A DNA stretch of 64,000 bases from Candidatus Manganitrophus sp. (GCA_028865235.1 CP114561.1:124001-188000), one strand, 5' to 3'; numbered from the stretch's first letter, positions 1 through 11,242 are shown. Program-made: numbers and translations. The notes: generated by a model from the letters alone, not told the origin.

Positions 1-349
1 GGTGGACGTGGCTCTTCATCGCAATATTGTCGATGTAGATTCCCGGCATCACCTTAATCAAGTAGGGATAGTCGGCAGAAGGATCGATGTCGGCCAGCGC
101 CTCGCTTACGCTGGTGTAGTCTCCCCCTTTTTTTGCCACGATCACGACGTGGGCCGGTTTTTTCGTCAGGTCGAAATCAAGCTCGTCTTCGGAGACGCAG
201 GCATTGCAGTCGAGATCGGTTGCGGTTTTGTCTTTGACCGGTTTCCCCTTTTGAAAGCCTCCGGGAACCTTTTTTGCTTCGGCATTTTGTCCGAAGAGGA
301 GGATCGTCATCAGCATCACCATTCCGTACGAAAAGGCGCGTTTCATCAT
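1..349 (-). CDS. Secreted beta-helix (pectinesterase-like) protein, C-terminus outside window
   Basis: This gene is read from the minus strand and runs off the left edge. The start is ATG at 349 (a second ATG at 346), with a GGAG ribosome site just upstream. About 25 N-terminal residues form a signal peptide ending near AEA. An acidic stretch with a DCNACVSEDEL segment follows, of the kind found in exported bacterial repeat proteins. The last visible residues (VSEALADI, then YLIKVMPGIYID) resemble the first turns of pectinesterase or right-handed beta-helix domains. I infer an exported beta-helix protein; the substrate is unknown and the catalytic part is not in the window. Confidence 0.6.
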   Translation of the reverse strand, partial: MMKRAFSYGMVMLMTILLFGQNAEAKKVPGGFQKGKPVKDKTATDLDCNACVSEDELDFDLTKKPAHVVIVAKKGGDYTSVSEALADIDPSADYPYLIKVMPGIYIDNIAMKSHVH

Positions 350-535
350 CGGGGTTCTCCTTTTCTTTAAGGGGATGAAGAGAGGAGCCGAGCGCTCGAT
401 AAAAAGAGCGGTCGGTCCTTGGTGTTGAGGATGAGAATAATCGGTTTGGTTTTTCCCGTCTGTAACTTGAATCACGATGCGCCGGGAGCGGATTAAAGAA
501 AGGTGTTTTCCGTTTGAGACGGGAGCTTCAGAGGA

Positions 536-3500
536 TCACTCGTATTCCCGCGTATAGAGAAGATCGAGGCTACTCTCTTCGCCGCTCTCGGCGCGAAGGG
601 TCAGCTTCTGGTTGATTGTGTAACGGAGAGAGAGGGTATTGGCCGCTTCAAAGAGACCGATTCCGTAACTGACATAAAACCGGGGCGACAGATATCTCCC
701 GATCACCAGCTTCGTCTCCTCGATCGTATCTCCTCCCTCCAGACGAACTTCATCGAGTCCGAGGGTACGGCCGATCCGCTTGGCGAGGAGGTTTCCCCCT
801 TTCACGCCGAGGGCCGCGATCGCTTTCGTCATCAGATCCGCTTCCTCCCCGGAAGCTTGGTTGAGGGGGCGTCCCAGGAGAAGGTAGGAGAGGGTGTTCG
901 CCTCGTCCATCGACGGGTCGGAGAAGAGGGTGCTCTGCGGACGCTTCAGCGTCCCGCTGACATGAATGCCGGCGGTGATCTCTTCGACTTTTCGGACCGC
1001 CCGAATGTCGAGCCCGGGGTTGTCGGTCGGGCCGGCAAAGATAATCTGTCCCTCGGTGATTTCCAATTTCTGGCCGTAGGCCTGATATTTTCCTTCCTCG
1101 ATTCGCAACGTTCCTTCCGCGAGGGTCGGCTGATCGGGGGCGTCGGTCGCCAGCAGTTCACCGGTGATCTTTCCGGTGAGACCGAACCCGTTGAAAGAGA
1201 TCTCTTTTCCCAGACGAATCCTCACGCGGGTATGGATCTCCCATCTCTGCGCGGCATCGGCCGCGGTTTCCTCTCCCGAGGGAGCGCGAACGATGACGAC
1301 ATCCTCCGAGACCTGGACCGCCCCCTCGGGAAGCTCGCGCGGGGTGATCTCGGCTTCCGGAATAAAAACTTGTCCGGTCAATTCGATCCGCCGTCCCAGC
1401 ACCTGCAGGGTCAGATCGGGGGAGGCGAGAAGATGCACCTCCGGCAACGCAACCGCCTCAAACCGCTCGCCGTGGATCGAAAGTCGCGCCGGCCAGCCTC
1501 GATCGGCATCCATCGCGATTGTTCCATTCACGTTGATCCGGCCGGGACCCGATCCGGCTTCCGCATCGATGAGAAGCGTTCCCGGGTCCTTGCTTCGAAT
1601 CTCCAGGCGGAGGGGATCGAGCGTGATCCCGAGCACCGCAATCCGAACCGTCCCTCCCTGCAGGGTCGCTTCACCGGTGACTTGGGGATCGGTCGGGGTC
1701 CCTCCCAGCGCGAAATTGATCCGGAGTTCCCCTCCGGATTGTGTCACGTTCGGGATGAGCGCCGTGATCGGCTCAAGACGGTCGAGGTTCGCCTTCACGG
1801 TTCCGTCAAGGCGGCCCTCCCGCCAATCGGCATTGAGATCAAACGGGGAGAGGGTGACGACGCCTTGAAGGCCGCCGTGTCCCGTCAGAGTCAGCCGGGC
1901 CTCGGCGTGTAGGGTCTGATCCTCTAGCTCCGCTTGAAAGAGTGCATCTTCATAGGGGAAGCGGAGCGCTTCCTCTTCGTTCACGTTGTAAACCAACGTC
2001 CCCGGTTGCGGAATCCATTTGGTTTTGAACTGAAGCCGGCCGTCGCGACGGCTCGCGCGCCACTCCCCATCGAGCGCGCCGGAGAGGATTGTCTCGGGGG
2101 AAGCATTGGTTTGATAAGATCGAGCGGGATCTGCTCCGCGCGCCCCTCCGTCCGCCACCCCTGCTCTTGCTGCCACGCTCCGGCGATGCAGAATCGGGCC
2201 GTCTCCTGGTGCCAGCATCCCGTTTCGACATCAGCTGCGCCGGCGGAAAGGATCATCTGAACCGGTTCGTCGAGAATCCAATTGCCGAAGACTTTGTCCT
2301 GCAAGGCCGATCGTCTCAACGCCCCTTTCCACCGTTTCCCCTCCACTCCTCCCTCCATCCGAAGGAAGACCCGTTGATCGCGGGTGCGGGCATCGGCCTG
2401 GAGGGCATGGCTCGAAAGGAGGCCCTTTCCTTCCACCTCGATCCGCGTGATCGTCTCCCCGGCCCCTTCGACCCCTTCAACGTCGATGTCGATAGAAGAG
2501 GGCATTTCATCTTGAAGATCGACCGATCCTTTCAGCCGCAGCTGCTTTATCTTCGTCTCCGCCCATCGCAATCCTTCTCCGCGGACCTCGGCCGAAATGG
2601 CCGGAAGGGATCGCGCTCCGCGAATCCGTCCGCTGCCGGCGAGTTTTCCGCCGGCGTCGGGGAGAAGGGCGGCGAGATCGGGGGCCTGAATTTTCCAGCG
2701 AAGATCCCAGTGATCGGATATTTCCCCGGCGGCGGTCAGATGGGCCGATCCGGAGTGAAGTTCGAGCGCTTCAATTTCGTAGGCTTTCCCATCGACCTTT
2801 AGATCGGCCTGCGCGCGGACCGGGTAGCCGCGAAGTTCTCCCTGAAGCGCGTCGAGTTGAAACGTTCCAACCGGACCGGCGTCGGTCAATTTTCCTTCGG
2901 TGTTGAGATGAAAGGAGATCCGTCCCTTCCATTCGGGCCAGCGCGCTCCCGGATTGAGGGTTGACCCGTCGAGGGCGAGCGCCCAATGGACCTCCGGCGC
3001 CCACGCGATTTCTCCTTTGCCGTTGATCTTTCCATCGAGCGTCCGGACCGCCACTTCACGGACGGTCGCCATTTTTTGAGATCCGGTCCCTTCGATTTCC
3101 CAGAGGGTCTCGGGAAATAGCGGACCGCGCAGATCGGCCTGAAGGCGGAAACGATAATCGTCCATCGGCCCGCTGAACTGATAGGTTCCCTGATGGCTTT
3201 CGACCATTGCCTCTTCCGTAAGAGGCCACTGCGCCTTGCTCCAGGAGCCGGTTAGGTCGACCACCGGTGTTCTCTCTTCCAGCCGGACCGTCCCTTGTGT
3301 GTTGATAGAGAAAGGCGCGGTCAGGTGGTGGCGAAGGTCAAATTTTTCCAATGTCCCCTTCGCCTCCCCCTTTCCTTGAAGCGAAGCGTCCGGAAGGAGA
3401 TCGGCGGACCAGTCGGCCGAGAGGTCGAAGGGATAGGCTCCGCGCGGATCGACCTTTCCGGAGAGCAAGACGGCGAATTGGGGCGCTTCGACTCGGAGCG

Positions 3501-4005
3501 ATTCGATCCGAAGACCCTGTTCATCCATCCGTCCGGCGAGCGCGACATGGCCGACCGTGACGGTTTGATCGCCCGAGGTGAAGGTGATGTCGTCCAGGGT
3601 CGCCTTCGAAACGACGACCCGGATCGGAAGGTCGATCGACGGGAGAGCGCTCCCGCCCGTTTCAGGGGGAGGGGTTTCCTCGGCGTCCTGTTCGTAATCA
3701 ACCCCCTCGATCGACAGGAGTTCGATCGAAAGCTCCCCGCCGAGCAGGCGCGCCGGACGCCAGGCGAGCCGGGCTGCTCCGATCGAGAGCCGGCGGGTCT
3801 CGTCCGAATATTCGACCCCTTTTAACGAGAGAGGCCCCAAGAGGGTCCCGTCGATCTGCGCAATCTCAAGCTTTCCCGGGACAAACCGGCCCGCTTGTGA
3901 AAGGAGCCACCGTGCGCCCGGCTCGGTAGCGACGAGGAGCACGGCTCCGAGTCCGAGAAAGAGAATCAGGAGTAGCGGGATGAACCAGAGCCATCGGTAC
4001 TTCAT
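536..4005 (-). CDS. tamB: TamB-type translocation/assembly protein (DUF490), frameshifted
   Basis: This is the inner-membrane-anchored, periplasm-spanning partner of TamA, a family linked to outer-membrane protein assembly and lipid transport. The N-terminus has one hydrophobic anchor (about residues 5-27). A long beta-rich, low-complexity body follows, then the conserved C-terminal DUF490 domain (motif LSYLLLGRPL, and the end LTLRAESGEESSLDLLYTREYE-like). The frame is open from 4005 to about 2101, then breaks at a C-run (G5 on the plus strand, 2096-2100). Adding one base joins it to the downstream frame ending at 536. The repaired protein is about 1,155 residues, a normal length for the family. 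The start codon overlaps the stop of the tamA-like gene (ATGA), showing coupling. Confidence 0.85.
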
Positions 4006-5779
4006 AGATCGGGCCCCATGTTGATGTGGACCCGCAAGGCAAGGCCGGGCCGATCAAGGGCGTAGGCGAGATCGACCCGGATCGGTCCGACCGGCGAATA
4101 CCACCGGCCCCCGATGCCGACACTGTCTTGAGGATTGAGATCCCAATCGTTCGCGGCGTTGCCGATATCGTAAAAAAGAGCGACCCCCCACTGCTCCGCG
4201 ATTCGATAGTCATACTCCACGCTTCCGGTCGCGAGGTAACGTCCTCCGATCACCTCGCCCGATTCGTTTTCGGGCCCCAGGGTGTTGTAGCCGTAGCCGC
4301 GGACGCTCCGATCTCCTCCCGCGAAGAAGCGGAGGGAGACGGGAAGATCGTCGAAGTTGGAAACGGAGGTCCATCCGAGCTCTCCGCGAAGGAGGAGTCG
4401 GCCCGACGATCGGACGGGACGGATGATCTTCGCGCGCACTTCCGATTGAAGCAGGCGGATGTCGGAAAAGAGGACATCGTCGGTCCCCCGGATGGTGAAG
4501 GAGACGCGACTCCCGCGGCGGGGATTCAGGTTGCCGTCGGCAAGGGTGCGGGTCCAAGTGACCCCCGGCAAAATGAGCCGGGAGTGTCCCACCTCCCCGC
4601 CGACTTCGAATGTTTCCGTTTGGTAATTGAGGAAGAGGGTCTCGATCCAGCGGCTTCCCCGCAGAACGCTCCGGCTCACCCCGATTTTTCCGAGACGGGA
4701 CTCGGCTGTCTCGGTCTCCTCCCGTTGGATGCCGGCCTGGAGATCGACCTTGTCGGTCGCCGGCCGCCGGAGCGGAATTTGATAATCGGCGGTCAGGCTT
4801 TGTCGGAGAACGGAGAGCTCCAACTCCGAGTTGAAACGGTGGCCCCATTCGTTGACCCGGTGGTTATCCCAGCCCAGAATCGCGCGGGGACCGGTGTCGG
4901 TGCCGTAGCCGAGCCCCACCGAGAGCGCATATTGTTTCCGCGCGATCGCGGTGACTTCGATCGGCACCGTATGATCGGCCGCCTCTTCCCGAAGCGGCCG
5001 CAGATCGACCCGGGCAAAATAGGCGCTGTTGACCAGAAGGCCGTTAAGGGCGAGGATCTGATCGGCATGGTAGGGCTCTCCCGGCTCGAAAGGGACGAAA
5101 CGGGAGAGGAAGCGGGGATCGAATGCCGGCTCCTCTTGTTTAAAACGGACCTCTCCGAGGTAGTAGCGCGATCCCGTAGTGAAATCGATCTCCACGGCGG
5201 CCTCGTTTTTCACGAGATCGACGGCCGCCCGGTGGGTCATGAAGCGCGCATCGAAGTAGCCCCGCTCCGCCGCGAGATTTTGAAGCATCTCTTTGGTCCG
5301 TTCGTATTCTCCGTGGTGAAACGTTTCTCCTTCCCGGAGCGGAATCTCCGCCAGAAGCTCGTCGAAGGCGGGATCGCCTTTTCCTCGCCGGTGACGGTGA
5401 GATCGATTCGAGCGACACGGACCGGCGGGCCGGGGTCGATCTTGAACCGGGCGATCCAGCGTTCTTCGGCGCGGGTCAGCTCGGATTCGATCTTGGGTTG
5501 ATAATAGCCGAGCGCCTGAAGGGCCTGGTGGATCTCCTCCGGCGCCTGGCGGTAGAGGCGCCGGAGGGTCGATTCGGTGAGGGGAGAGGGAGGTTTTTCA
5601 AGACGAAGATAGGCTTGGACATTTTTGAGAAGCTCTCCTTCAACCCCTTCGATCTCGACCGTGATCTTCTCTTCACCCCATGCAGCCGAGGGAAGCCAGA
5701 AGAAAGAAATGAGGAGAATGACGGCGATGCGAAGGTGCCGTTCGGTCTCGACCCGCGCCGGGCGGGGGGAGTATAAGAT
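4002..5779 (-). CDS. tamA: TamA-type Omp85 outer-membrane protein, frameshifted, start uncertain
   Basis: This is an outer-membrane beta-barrel of the Omp85/BamA family with N-terminal POTRA domains. A signal peptide (RIAVILLISFFWLPSAAWG) is visible near 5740-5680. POTRA-like repeats follow, and the C-terminal barrel carries the family signature GGDRSVRGYGYNTLGP, with a terminal beta strand ending RVHINMGPDL. A one-base deletion near 5377 (CC where CCC fits) separates the POTRA part from the part open at 5288-4002; repair gives a continuous frame. No ATG lies upstream of the signal peptide. A TTG near 5784 would serve if the C6 run near 5765-5770 is one base too long. The coordinate given is the upstream limit of the open frame. 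Confidence 0.8.
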
Positions 5780-6014
5780 TCAACGAATGATCCGTCCGAG
5801 AGAGAAGGTTAAAGGAAAAAGGCGATCATGGGTGAAGCCGGTAGGCTGCAATCGTCTCGTCTCCCAGAGATCGGTCACCTCTTTGGAAGACACTCTTATC
5901 GTACTATAGTTCAGGGGGTCGGTTCAAAGGGGGAATGTTTAAGGGGTCGCTTTTTAACCGGACGGAACACGGGAACGGTCAAAACGGATTCTTATCAGTA
6001 CGGAAAATTGATGA

Positions 6015-6042
6015 TTGACATCGTTCTAATTAGAACTATACT
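6015..6042 (+). promoter_or_regulatory. Promoter with MarR-type operator in the spacer
   Basis: A -35 box TTGACA (6015-6020) and a -10 box TATACT (6037-6042) are separated by 16 bases. The last 14 bases of that spacer are a perfect palindrome, GTTCTAATTAGAAC (6023-6036). A second, imperfect dyad with arms ACTG and CAGT overlaps the -10 and transcription-start region. MarR proteins bind such palindromes, and this one sits 40 bases before the marR start, so autorepression is the natural inference. Confidence 0.75.
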
Positions 6043-6075
6043 GATTAGGACAGTTATTCATCGACGGAGCCGAAC

Positions 6076-6582
6076 ATGAGCCCTGCGCCGAAAGATCCCG
6101 GAGATGAGCCTTACCTGAAAGTGCTGCGGCCGCTGGTCGAGGCGTTTTACGCCTTTCTCTCGAAGGATGATCGCCATATCCGCTCCCTGGGACTCACCCT
6201 TTCCCAGTTCGACGTGATCGCCACTTTAGGGGACACCCAAGGGATGACCTGCAAACAGCTGTCGGAGGAGACGCTGGTCACCAAGGGGACGTTGACCGGA
6301 GTCTTGGACCGGCTGGAAGAGAAAGGCCTGATCGAGCGGGTTTTTTCCGAAGAAGACCGCCGCGTGACGATAATCCGCCTGACCCGACAAGGGGAAAAGA
6401 AATTCAAAGAGGTCTTCCCGGCTCATATTTATTACATCAAACCGTTTTTCGAACGGGCCCTCTCTCCCGCCGAAATGAAGACGCTGCGGGGGCTTCTGCT
6501 TCGTCTGAAAGATAGCTTCGAGCGGGATGAGGGAAACACCATCAAAGGAGGAAAAAATGAAAGGACTCTTTCAAACCGATGA
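6076..6582 (+). CDS. MarR-family transcriptional regulator
   Basis: This is a 168-residue winged-helix regulator. Recognition-helix and wing segments are seen in [19 protein letters not shown] and the DRR wing signature ([12 protein letters not shown]). The start ATG at 6076 has a GGAG site 7 bases upstream. It is transcribed from the promoter/operator just before it and overlaps the doxX start by 26 bases, so the two are translationally coupled. It probably represses its own operon and responds to a small phenolic or oxidative signal; the ligand cannot be read from the sequence. Confidence 0.9.
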   Translation: MSPAPKDPGDEPYLKVLRPLVEAFYAFLSKDDRHIRSLGLTLSQFDVIATLGDTQGMTCKQLSEETLVTKGTLTGVLDRLEEKGLIERVFSEEDRRVTIIRLTRQGEKKFKEVFPAHIYYIKPFFERALSPAEMKTLRGLLLRLKDSFERDEGNTIKGGKNERTLSNR

Positions 6583-7006
6583 TTCTTGGTCGAACTTGAT
6601 CTTGCGGGTCATGATGGGCCTCATCATGTTTCCGCACGGGGCGCAGAAGCTGCTGGGATGGTACGGCGGATTCGGTTTTTCAGGAACGATGGGTTTCTTT
6701 ACGGAGAAGATGGGGCTTCCGTGGATCATCGCTTTTCTCGTCATCATGGGAGAATCGATCGGCGCTCTGATGTTGATCGGCGGCGTCCTGACCCGGTTTG
6801 TGGCGGCGAGCCTCGCGGTGATCATGGTCGGCGCGATTTGGTTGGTCCATTTGCCGACCGGCTTCTTCATGAATTGGTTCGGAAAGCAATCGGGGGAGGG
6901 ATATGAGTTCCATCTCCTCGTCATCACCATCTGCGCCGCGCTGGTCCTCTGCGGCGGGGGAAAGTGGTCGGTAGACAAGGTGATTGCGGAGAAGCTGGAG
7001 AAATAA
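6557..7006 (+). CDS. DoxX-family membrane protein
   Basis: This is a 149-residue protein with four hydrophobic segments and the family-typical opening segment [23 protein letters not shown] place the start at ATG 6557 because AAAGGAGG lies 6 bases upstream; the longer open frame from 6527 lacks this. DoxX proteins are small inner-membrane proteins, some acting with thiol or quinone oxidoreductases, and are often controlled by MarR regulators. Here the gene is the second of a MarR-controlled pair. Confidence 0.85.
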   Translation: MKGLFQTDDSWSNLILRVMMGLIMFPHGAQKLLGWYGGFGFSGTMGFFTEKMGLPWIIAFLVIMGESIGALMLIGGVLTRFVAASLAVIMVGAIWLVHLPTGFFMNWFGKQSGEGYEFHLLVITICAALVLCGGGKWSVDKVIAEKLEK

Positions 7007-7051
7007 TCGGTCTCTCGGCGATCTGTTCAATTCGACGAGAAAATAAAACGG

Positions 7052-8448
7052 CTACTCGATCTCACTTCTCCGTCCTTCTCCCCCCTCTTTGATCCAGACC
7101 GTTTTGATGTTGACGAATTCCCGGATTCCGAAGTCGCTCAGCTCTCTTCCATAACCGGATTGTTTCACCCCGCCGAAGGGAAGACGGGGGTCGGAGGCGA
7201 CCATGGCATTGACAAAGACCATTCCCGCCTCCATTTCATCGATGAAGCGGGCCCGTTCCGCGCGATCGTTCGTCCAGACGCTGCTGCCGAGGCCGAAGAT
7301 GGTATCGTTTGCGAGATCAATCGCTTCATCGATATTCGCGACACGGAAGAGCGAAGCGACCGGACCGAACATTTCTTCGCGATAAGCCGGTGTTTCTTTT
7401 GGAATGTCGGTGAGAACCGTCGGCGGATAATAAAATCCGGGCCGATCGACCGGTTTTCCTCCAGTCAGAAGCCGGGCCCCCCGGACACGCTTTTTCGTAC
7501 CTGCTCATCCAATATCTTCACCTGATCGGCAGTGGCGAGCGGTCCGATATCGGTCTGCTCATCCATCGGATCGCCGATCTTTAGATTTTTCATCGCCTCA
7601 ACAAATTGCCGCTCAAATGGTTCCGCGATCGACTCCGCCACGATGAATCGCTTTGCGGCGATGCACGATTGGCCGTTGTTGATCGTCCTCGCCTGGACGG
7701 CCGTCTTGACCGCCACATTAAGGTCGGCGCTCGGCATGACGATGAAGGGATCGCTTCCGCCGAGTTCCAGAACCGTTTTCTTGATCCGCCGTCCGGCTTC
7801 CCCTCCGATGGCTCTTCCCGCGCCGACGCTCCCGGTCAACGTCGCGGCGCGAATTCGCGGATCATCAATCACACGGGAGACCTTGTCGGAGCCGATCAGG
7901 AGGGTTTGGAACGCCCCTTCCGGAAATCCGGCCCGCGTGAAAACGTCCTCGATGGCGAGAGCGCACTGCGGGACGTTCGATGCATGTTTGAGAAGGGCGA
8001 CATTTCCCGCCATCAACGACGGAACCGCGAAACGAAAGACCTGCCAAAAGGGAAAGTTCCACGGCATGACGGCGAGAATCGGACCGAGCGGCTGGAAGTG
8101 AACACCGCTCCGTGTCGCATCGGTCTTGATCTCAATGTCGGCCAAGAACCGCTCTCCATTTTCGACATAATAACGGCAGGCCCAGGCGCACTTGAGCGCT
8201 TCGGCTTTGGCGGCTTTGATCGGTTTTCCCATCTCGAGGGTCATCAGCCGCCCGAACCGATCTTGTTCCTCTTCGAGGATTCGGGCGGCCTGAATCATCC
8301 ATTTTCCCCGGTCGGCGAAGGAACTCCGGCGATAGGATCGGAAGGTCTCTTCGGCCTTTCCGATCTTTTTATTGATCTGCGATTCGGTCATCGGGTCGAA
8401 TGTTTGAACGGTTTCTCCTGTGGTTGGGTTGATCGTTGCAATTCCCAT
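7052..8448 (-). CDS. NAD(P)-dependent aldehyde dehydrogenase (succinate-semialdehyde type), frameshifted
   Basis: This is an aldehyde dehydrogenase of the short succinate-semialdehyde class (about 465 residues). The N-terminal fragment shows the cofactor region with MPWNFPFW near residue 130, the general-base glutamate E228 in LELGG and the catalytic C262 in NNGQSC. The C-terminal fragment (from 7372) carries MFGPVASL and the [14 protein letters not shown] tail. The break is a missing base near 7477-7484, beside a C6 run. GGAGG lies 7 bases before the ATG. It is the most downstream gene of the accessory block; a fused remnant of a near-identical N-terminus lies at 17.2-17.6 kb. It may oxidise an aldehyde made by the block; the physiological substrate is unknown. 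Confidence 0.85.
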
Positions 8449-8657
8449 GGTTGACCTCCGTGAAATGGAGAAGGTGTTCTTTATTCTAGAAAGTGGGAAA
8501 GAAGGAAAACAATCCGCTGATTAGATGACGGCAATTCGGCTGATCTCTATAAGGTAAGACATCCTGAAGAGGGGGATTTGCCCGGAGACGTAGCAACTTA
8601 TGCGACGCGTCGATGGCCGTCCTCAGGAAGGTATTCGTTCCTTATTTCGGGTGGCCG

Positions 8658-9482
8658 TTACGACCTGATAAAAGCCAGCAGGTCGGCGTTAATGGTGTCG
8701 GCCTCGGTCGTCGGCATGCCGTGCGGAAAACCTTTGTAGGTTTTCAGGGTGCCGTTCTTCAGCAGCTTTGCCGACAGCGGCGCGGAATCGGCATACGGGA
8801 CGATCTGGTCGTCGTCGCCATGCATGACCAGCACCGGCACTGTGATCTTCTTCAGGTCTTCGGTGAAGTCGGTCTGCGAGAAGGCAACGATGCCGTCATA
8901 ATGCGCCTTCGCGCCTCCCATCATTCCCTGACGCCACCAGTTCCAGATCACCGTCTGCGACGGTTTCGCGCCGGGCCGGTTATAGCCATAGAAGGGTCCC
9001 GCCGGCAGATCGTAATAGAACTGAGCCCGATTGGTAGCGACCTGCGCCTGAAATCCGTCAAAAACGTCCTTGGGCAGGCCACCCGGATTGGCCGCTGTCT
9101 TGACCATCAGCGGCGGCACCGCGCTGACAAGCGCCGCCTTCGCGACCCGGCTTTCGCCATGGCGCGCCAGATAATGCGCCACTTCGCCGCCGCCGGTGGA
9201 GTGGCCGACGTGCACCGCATTTTCCAGATTCAAATGTGCGGTCAAAGCCGCGAGGTCGTCGGCATAGTGATCCATGTCATGGCCGCCGCCGGTCTGGGTG
9301 GAGCGGCCATGGCCGCGGCGGTCATGGGCGATCACACGGAAACCTTTGCCGAGAAAGAAGAGCATCTGCGTGTCCCAATCGTCCGCCGAGAGCGGCCAGC
9401 CATGGCTGAATACGATCGGCTGACCGGTGCCCCAATCCTTGTAATAAATCTCCGTTCCATCCTTCATCGTAATTGTATTCAT
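8658..9482 (-). CDS. Alpha/beta hydrolase (non-heme chloroperoxidase/arylesterase-like)
   Basis: This is a 274-residue cofactor-free alpha/beta hydrolase. The nucleophile is S95 in GHSTGGG, the acid is in HGDDDQIVP (about D225) and the base is H254 in GFPHGM. The oxyanion segment is [12 protein letters not shown]. Of two adjacent ATGs, the one at 9482 has the better spacing from AAGGAG. The family shows esterase activity and can perform perhydrolysis to peracids, hence the old haloperoxidase name. It lies between the aldehyde dehydrogenase and the DUF6510 gene. Confidence 0.88.
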   Translation of the reverse strand: MNTITMKDGTEIYYKDWGTGQPIVFSHGWPLSADDWDTQMLFFLGKGFRVIAHDRRGHGRSTQTGGGHDMDHYADDLAALTAHLNLENAVHVGHSTGGGEVAHYLARHGESRVAKAALVSAVPPLMVKTAANPGGLPKDVFDGFQAQVATNRAQFYYDLPAGPFYGYNRPGAKPSQTVIWNWWRQGMMGGAKAHYDGIVAFSQTDFTEDLKKITVPVLVMHGDDDQIVPYADSAPLSAKLLKNGTLKTYKGFPHGMPTTEADTINADLLAFIRS

Positions 9483-9580
9483 CATTTTCTCCTTCTTGGT
9501 TTGACGTTCCTCTTGAGGGATGTGATTGTGCATGGCAAGACCAAATCTTGTTTACCGTGCCTTGCGCAAAAAATGAGGCT

Positions 9581-9844
9581 CTATCCTTCTTTTATATGAA
9601 GGACACACACCCCTCGCAGATCTAAAAAGTAGCTCCCCCGGATATGCGCGACGCGGATGAGCGCCGCGTCACACCTGTTACATCGGATGACCGTCCCCAT
9701 CCCGTGCATGTAGGCGGCGGCCGCGCCGATCACATCGTGGGCGCCGCAGCCCGCGCAGGTGGCCTGGGCGAGGGTCATTTCAAAGGGGAAAATCTCCTCC
9801 AAGTTGCCCGCGGCGGCATTGCCGTCGAGTTTATTTTCCATCAT
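9581..9844 (-). CDS. DUF6510 family small zinc-ribbon-like protein
   Basis: This protein of about 87 residues carries two pairs of cysteines (CAGCG and CNRCD) suggesting a metal-binding ribbon. The start at 9844 follows AGGAG. It overlaps the 3' end of the FAD reductase gene by 14 bases, so it is translated with it. Proteins of this type commonly accompany a sulfite-oxidase-like protein and an FAD reductase, as here. The function is unknown. A truncated, frameshifted copy of its C-terminus is fused to an aldehyde dehydrogenase fragment at 17.2 kb. Confidence 0.7.
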   Translation of the reverse strand: MMENKLDGNAAAGNLEEIFPFEMTLAQATCAGCGAHDVIGAAAAYMHGMGTVIRCNRCDAALIRVAHIRGSYFLDLRGVCVLHIKEG

Positions 9845-10601
9845 GTTTTTCTCCTGTCGGTCCGAATCGTTCCGTCTTGATGCGGGCCGGTTCATGTCCC
9901 AGTTTGACCAAAATGGCCGCGGCCGTTTCGACGAAGGGGGTCGGGCCGCAGATAAAGGTCAGCGGACGCTGCGCCACCGGCCAGGCGACCTCGCGCAGCA
10001 TCTGAAGATCGATCCGGCGGGAGTAGCCGGTCCAGCCGGGCGGCTGCGCACGGGTCAATGCCTGCGCCACCTCCAGCATCGCGCTGCGCTTCACCAACCG
10101 GTCGAGTTCGTCCCGGTAGATCATCTCCTCCAGAGAGCGCGACGAGTAGAGCAACCGGGTCGCAACCGTGCTCTCCGCAGCGGCACGGTGGCGCAGCATC
10201 GCCATCAACGGCACGATGCCCGACCCTCCGGCGACCAGCAGGAGGGGGCCGCCCATCTCTGCCTCCCAGACGAAGTAGCCGCCGATCGGGCCGCGCATCT
10301 CCAGCTTATCGCCGACCCGCAGCTCCTCGGTGAGGTAGGGGGAGACCTCCCCGTCATCGAGCCGTTCGACGGTGAGGGTCACCCGCGGCCCGTCCTCGGG
10401 TGAAGAGGCGATGGAATAGCTTCGCTCGGCCCGGTAGCCGTCTTCCGCCGTGAGCCGCACGTCGACGTGCTGCCCCGCCCGATGCCCGCTCCAGCCGGGG
10501 AGATCGAGTGTGATGCTCTTCGTTCGGGCGGTTTCCGGTTGTGTGGCCACCACCTTGCCGAGTTGCCAGGTCAGTCGCCCTGGTAGCGTTCTTCCTTCCA
10601 T
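9831..10601 (-). CDS. FAD/NAD(P)-binding oxidoreductase (ferredoxin reductase-like)
   Basis: This is a 256-residue flavoprotein reductase. The FAD-binding barrel shows RSYSIASSP and GPIGGYFVW. The NAD(P) domain shows LLVAGGSGIVPLMAM and FICGPTPFVE. There is no [2Fe-2S] domain, so it probably passes electrons to a separate partner. It overlaps the upstream sulfite-oxidase-like gene by about 30 bases and the downstream DUF6510 gene by 14, so the three form a tight operon. I infer that it is the electron-transfer partner of the molybdopterin protein. Confidence 0.87.
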   Translation of the reverse strand: MEGRTLPGRLTWQLGKVVATQPETARTKSITLDLPGWSGHRAGQHVDVRLTAEDGYRAERSYSIASSPEDGPRVTLTVERLDDGEVSPYLTEELRVGDKLEMRGPIGGYFVWEAEMGGPLLLVAGGSGIVPLMAMLRHRAAAESTVATRLLYSSRSLEEMIYRDELDRLVKRSAMLEVAQALTRAQPPGWTGYSRRIDLQMLREVAWPVAQRPLTFICGPTPFVETAAAILVKLGHEPARIKTERFGPTGEKHDGK

Positions 10602-11227
10602 GGATCACCGTGATTGTTGTAGCCCAACGACTCCCAGAAACCGGGCTCATCTTCGTCGATCAGACGGAGGCCCCGCACCCACTTGGCGCTTTTCCAAAAG
10701 TAGAGGTGGGGGACCAGCAAACGGGCCGGGCCGCCATGCTCGGGCGCCAGCGGCTCTCCTTCATAGGTATCGACGACCCACGCCTTCCCTCCCGTCACCT
10801 CTTCCAAGGGGAGATTGGTGGTGTAGCCCCCGTCACAGAAGGCGATCACGTATTCGGCCGCCGTGGCGATCTGCGCGAGCAAGACATCAAGCGAGACGCC
10901 CTCCCAGTGCGTGTCGAGCTTCGACCACTTGGTCACACAGTGAATGTCCCGGGTGATCGTCTCGCGCGGGAGGGTATGAAATTCGTCCCAGCTCCACCGT
11001 TTTGGCTGATCAACCGCTCCGACAATGGAAAAATCCCACTCTGCGAGCGATGTATGTGGGGTCGGCCCCGCCGAAAGGACGGGAAAGTCCCGCTCAAGAT
11101 ACTGTCCCGGAGGGAGTCGTTCGTTGACCTCGCTCTTCTGCCGGCGACCGTGAAACCCGCGTGAGAAGAAACCTTCACCCATCTCTTCGTCTCCTTCTTC
11201 CATCGCCTTATTTCCGCGGTTCAGCAT
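10571..11227 (-). CDS. Sulfite oxidase-like molybdopterin oxidoreductase
   Basis: This is a small soluble protein (218 residues, or about 203 if it starts at ATG 11182, which follows GGAG by 8 bases) with the oxidoreductase molybdopterin-binding fold. The likely molybdenum-ligating cysteine lies in DIHCVTKWSKLDTHWEGV. There is no Tat signal, no heme domain and no dimerisation domain, unlike true sulfite oxidase, so the substrate is open. It is the first gene of a three-gene unit with an FAD reductase and a DUF6510 protein. Confidence 0.85.
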   Translation of the reverse strand: MLNRGNKAMEEGDEEMGEGFFSRGFHGRRQKSEVNERLPPGQYLERDFPVLSAGPTPHTSLAEWDFSIVGAVDQPKRWSWDEFHTLPRETITRDIHCVTKWSKLDTHWEGVSLDVLLAQIATAAEYVIAFCDGGYTTNLPLEEVTGGKAWVVDTYEGEPLAPEHGGPARLLVPHLYFWKSAKWVRGLRLIDEDEPGFWESLGYNNHGDPWKEERYQGD

Positions 11228-11242
11228 GCTATTAGGAACGCG

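Noticed and set aside
857-1912. Long plus-strand frame opposite tamB
   Set aside because: It mirrors the codons of the minus-strand gene; the protein is basic, low in family features and has no ribosome site.
5476-5676. Minus-strand 66-residue frame upstream of tamA
   Set aside because: It is a wrong-frame reading of the tamA N-terminus; the correct frame gives a signal peptide and POTRA domains.
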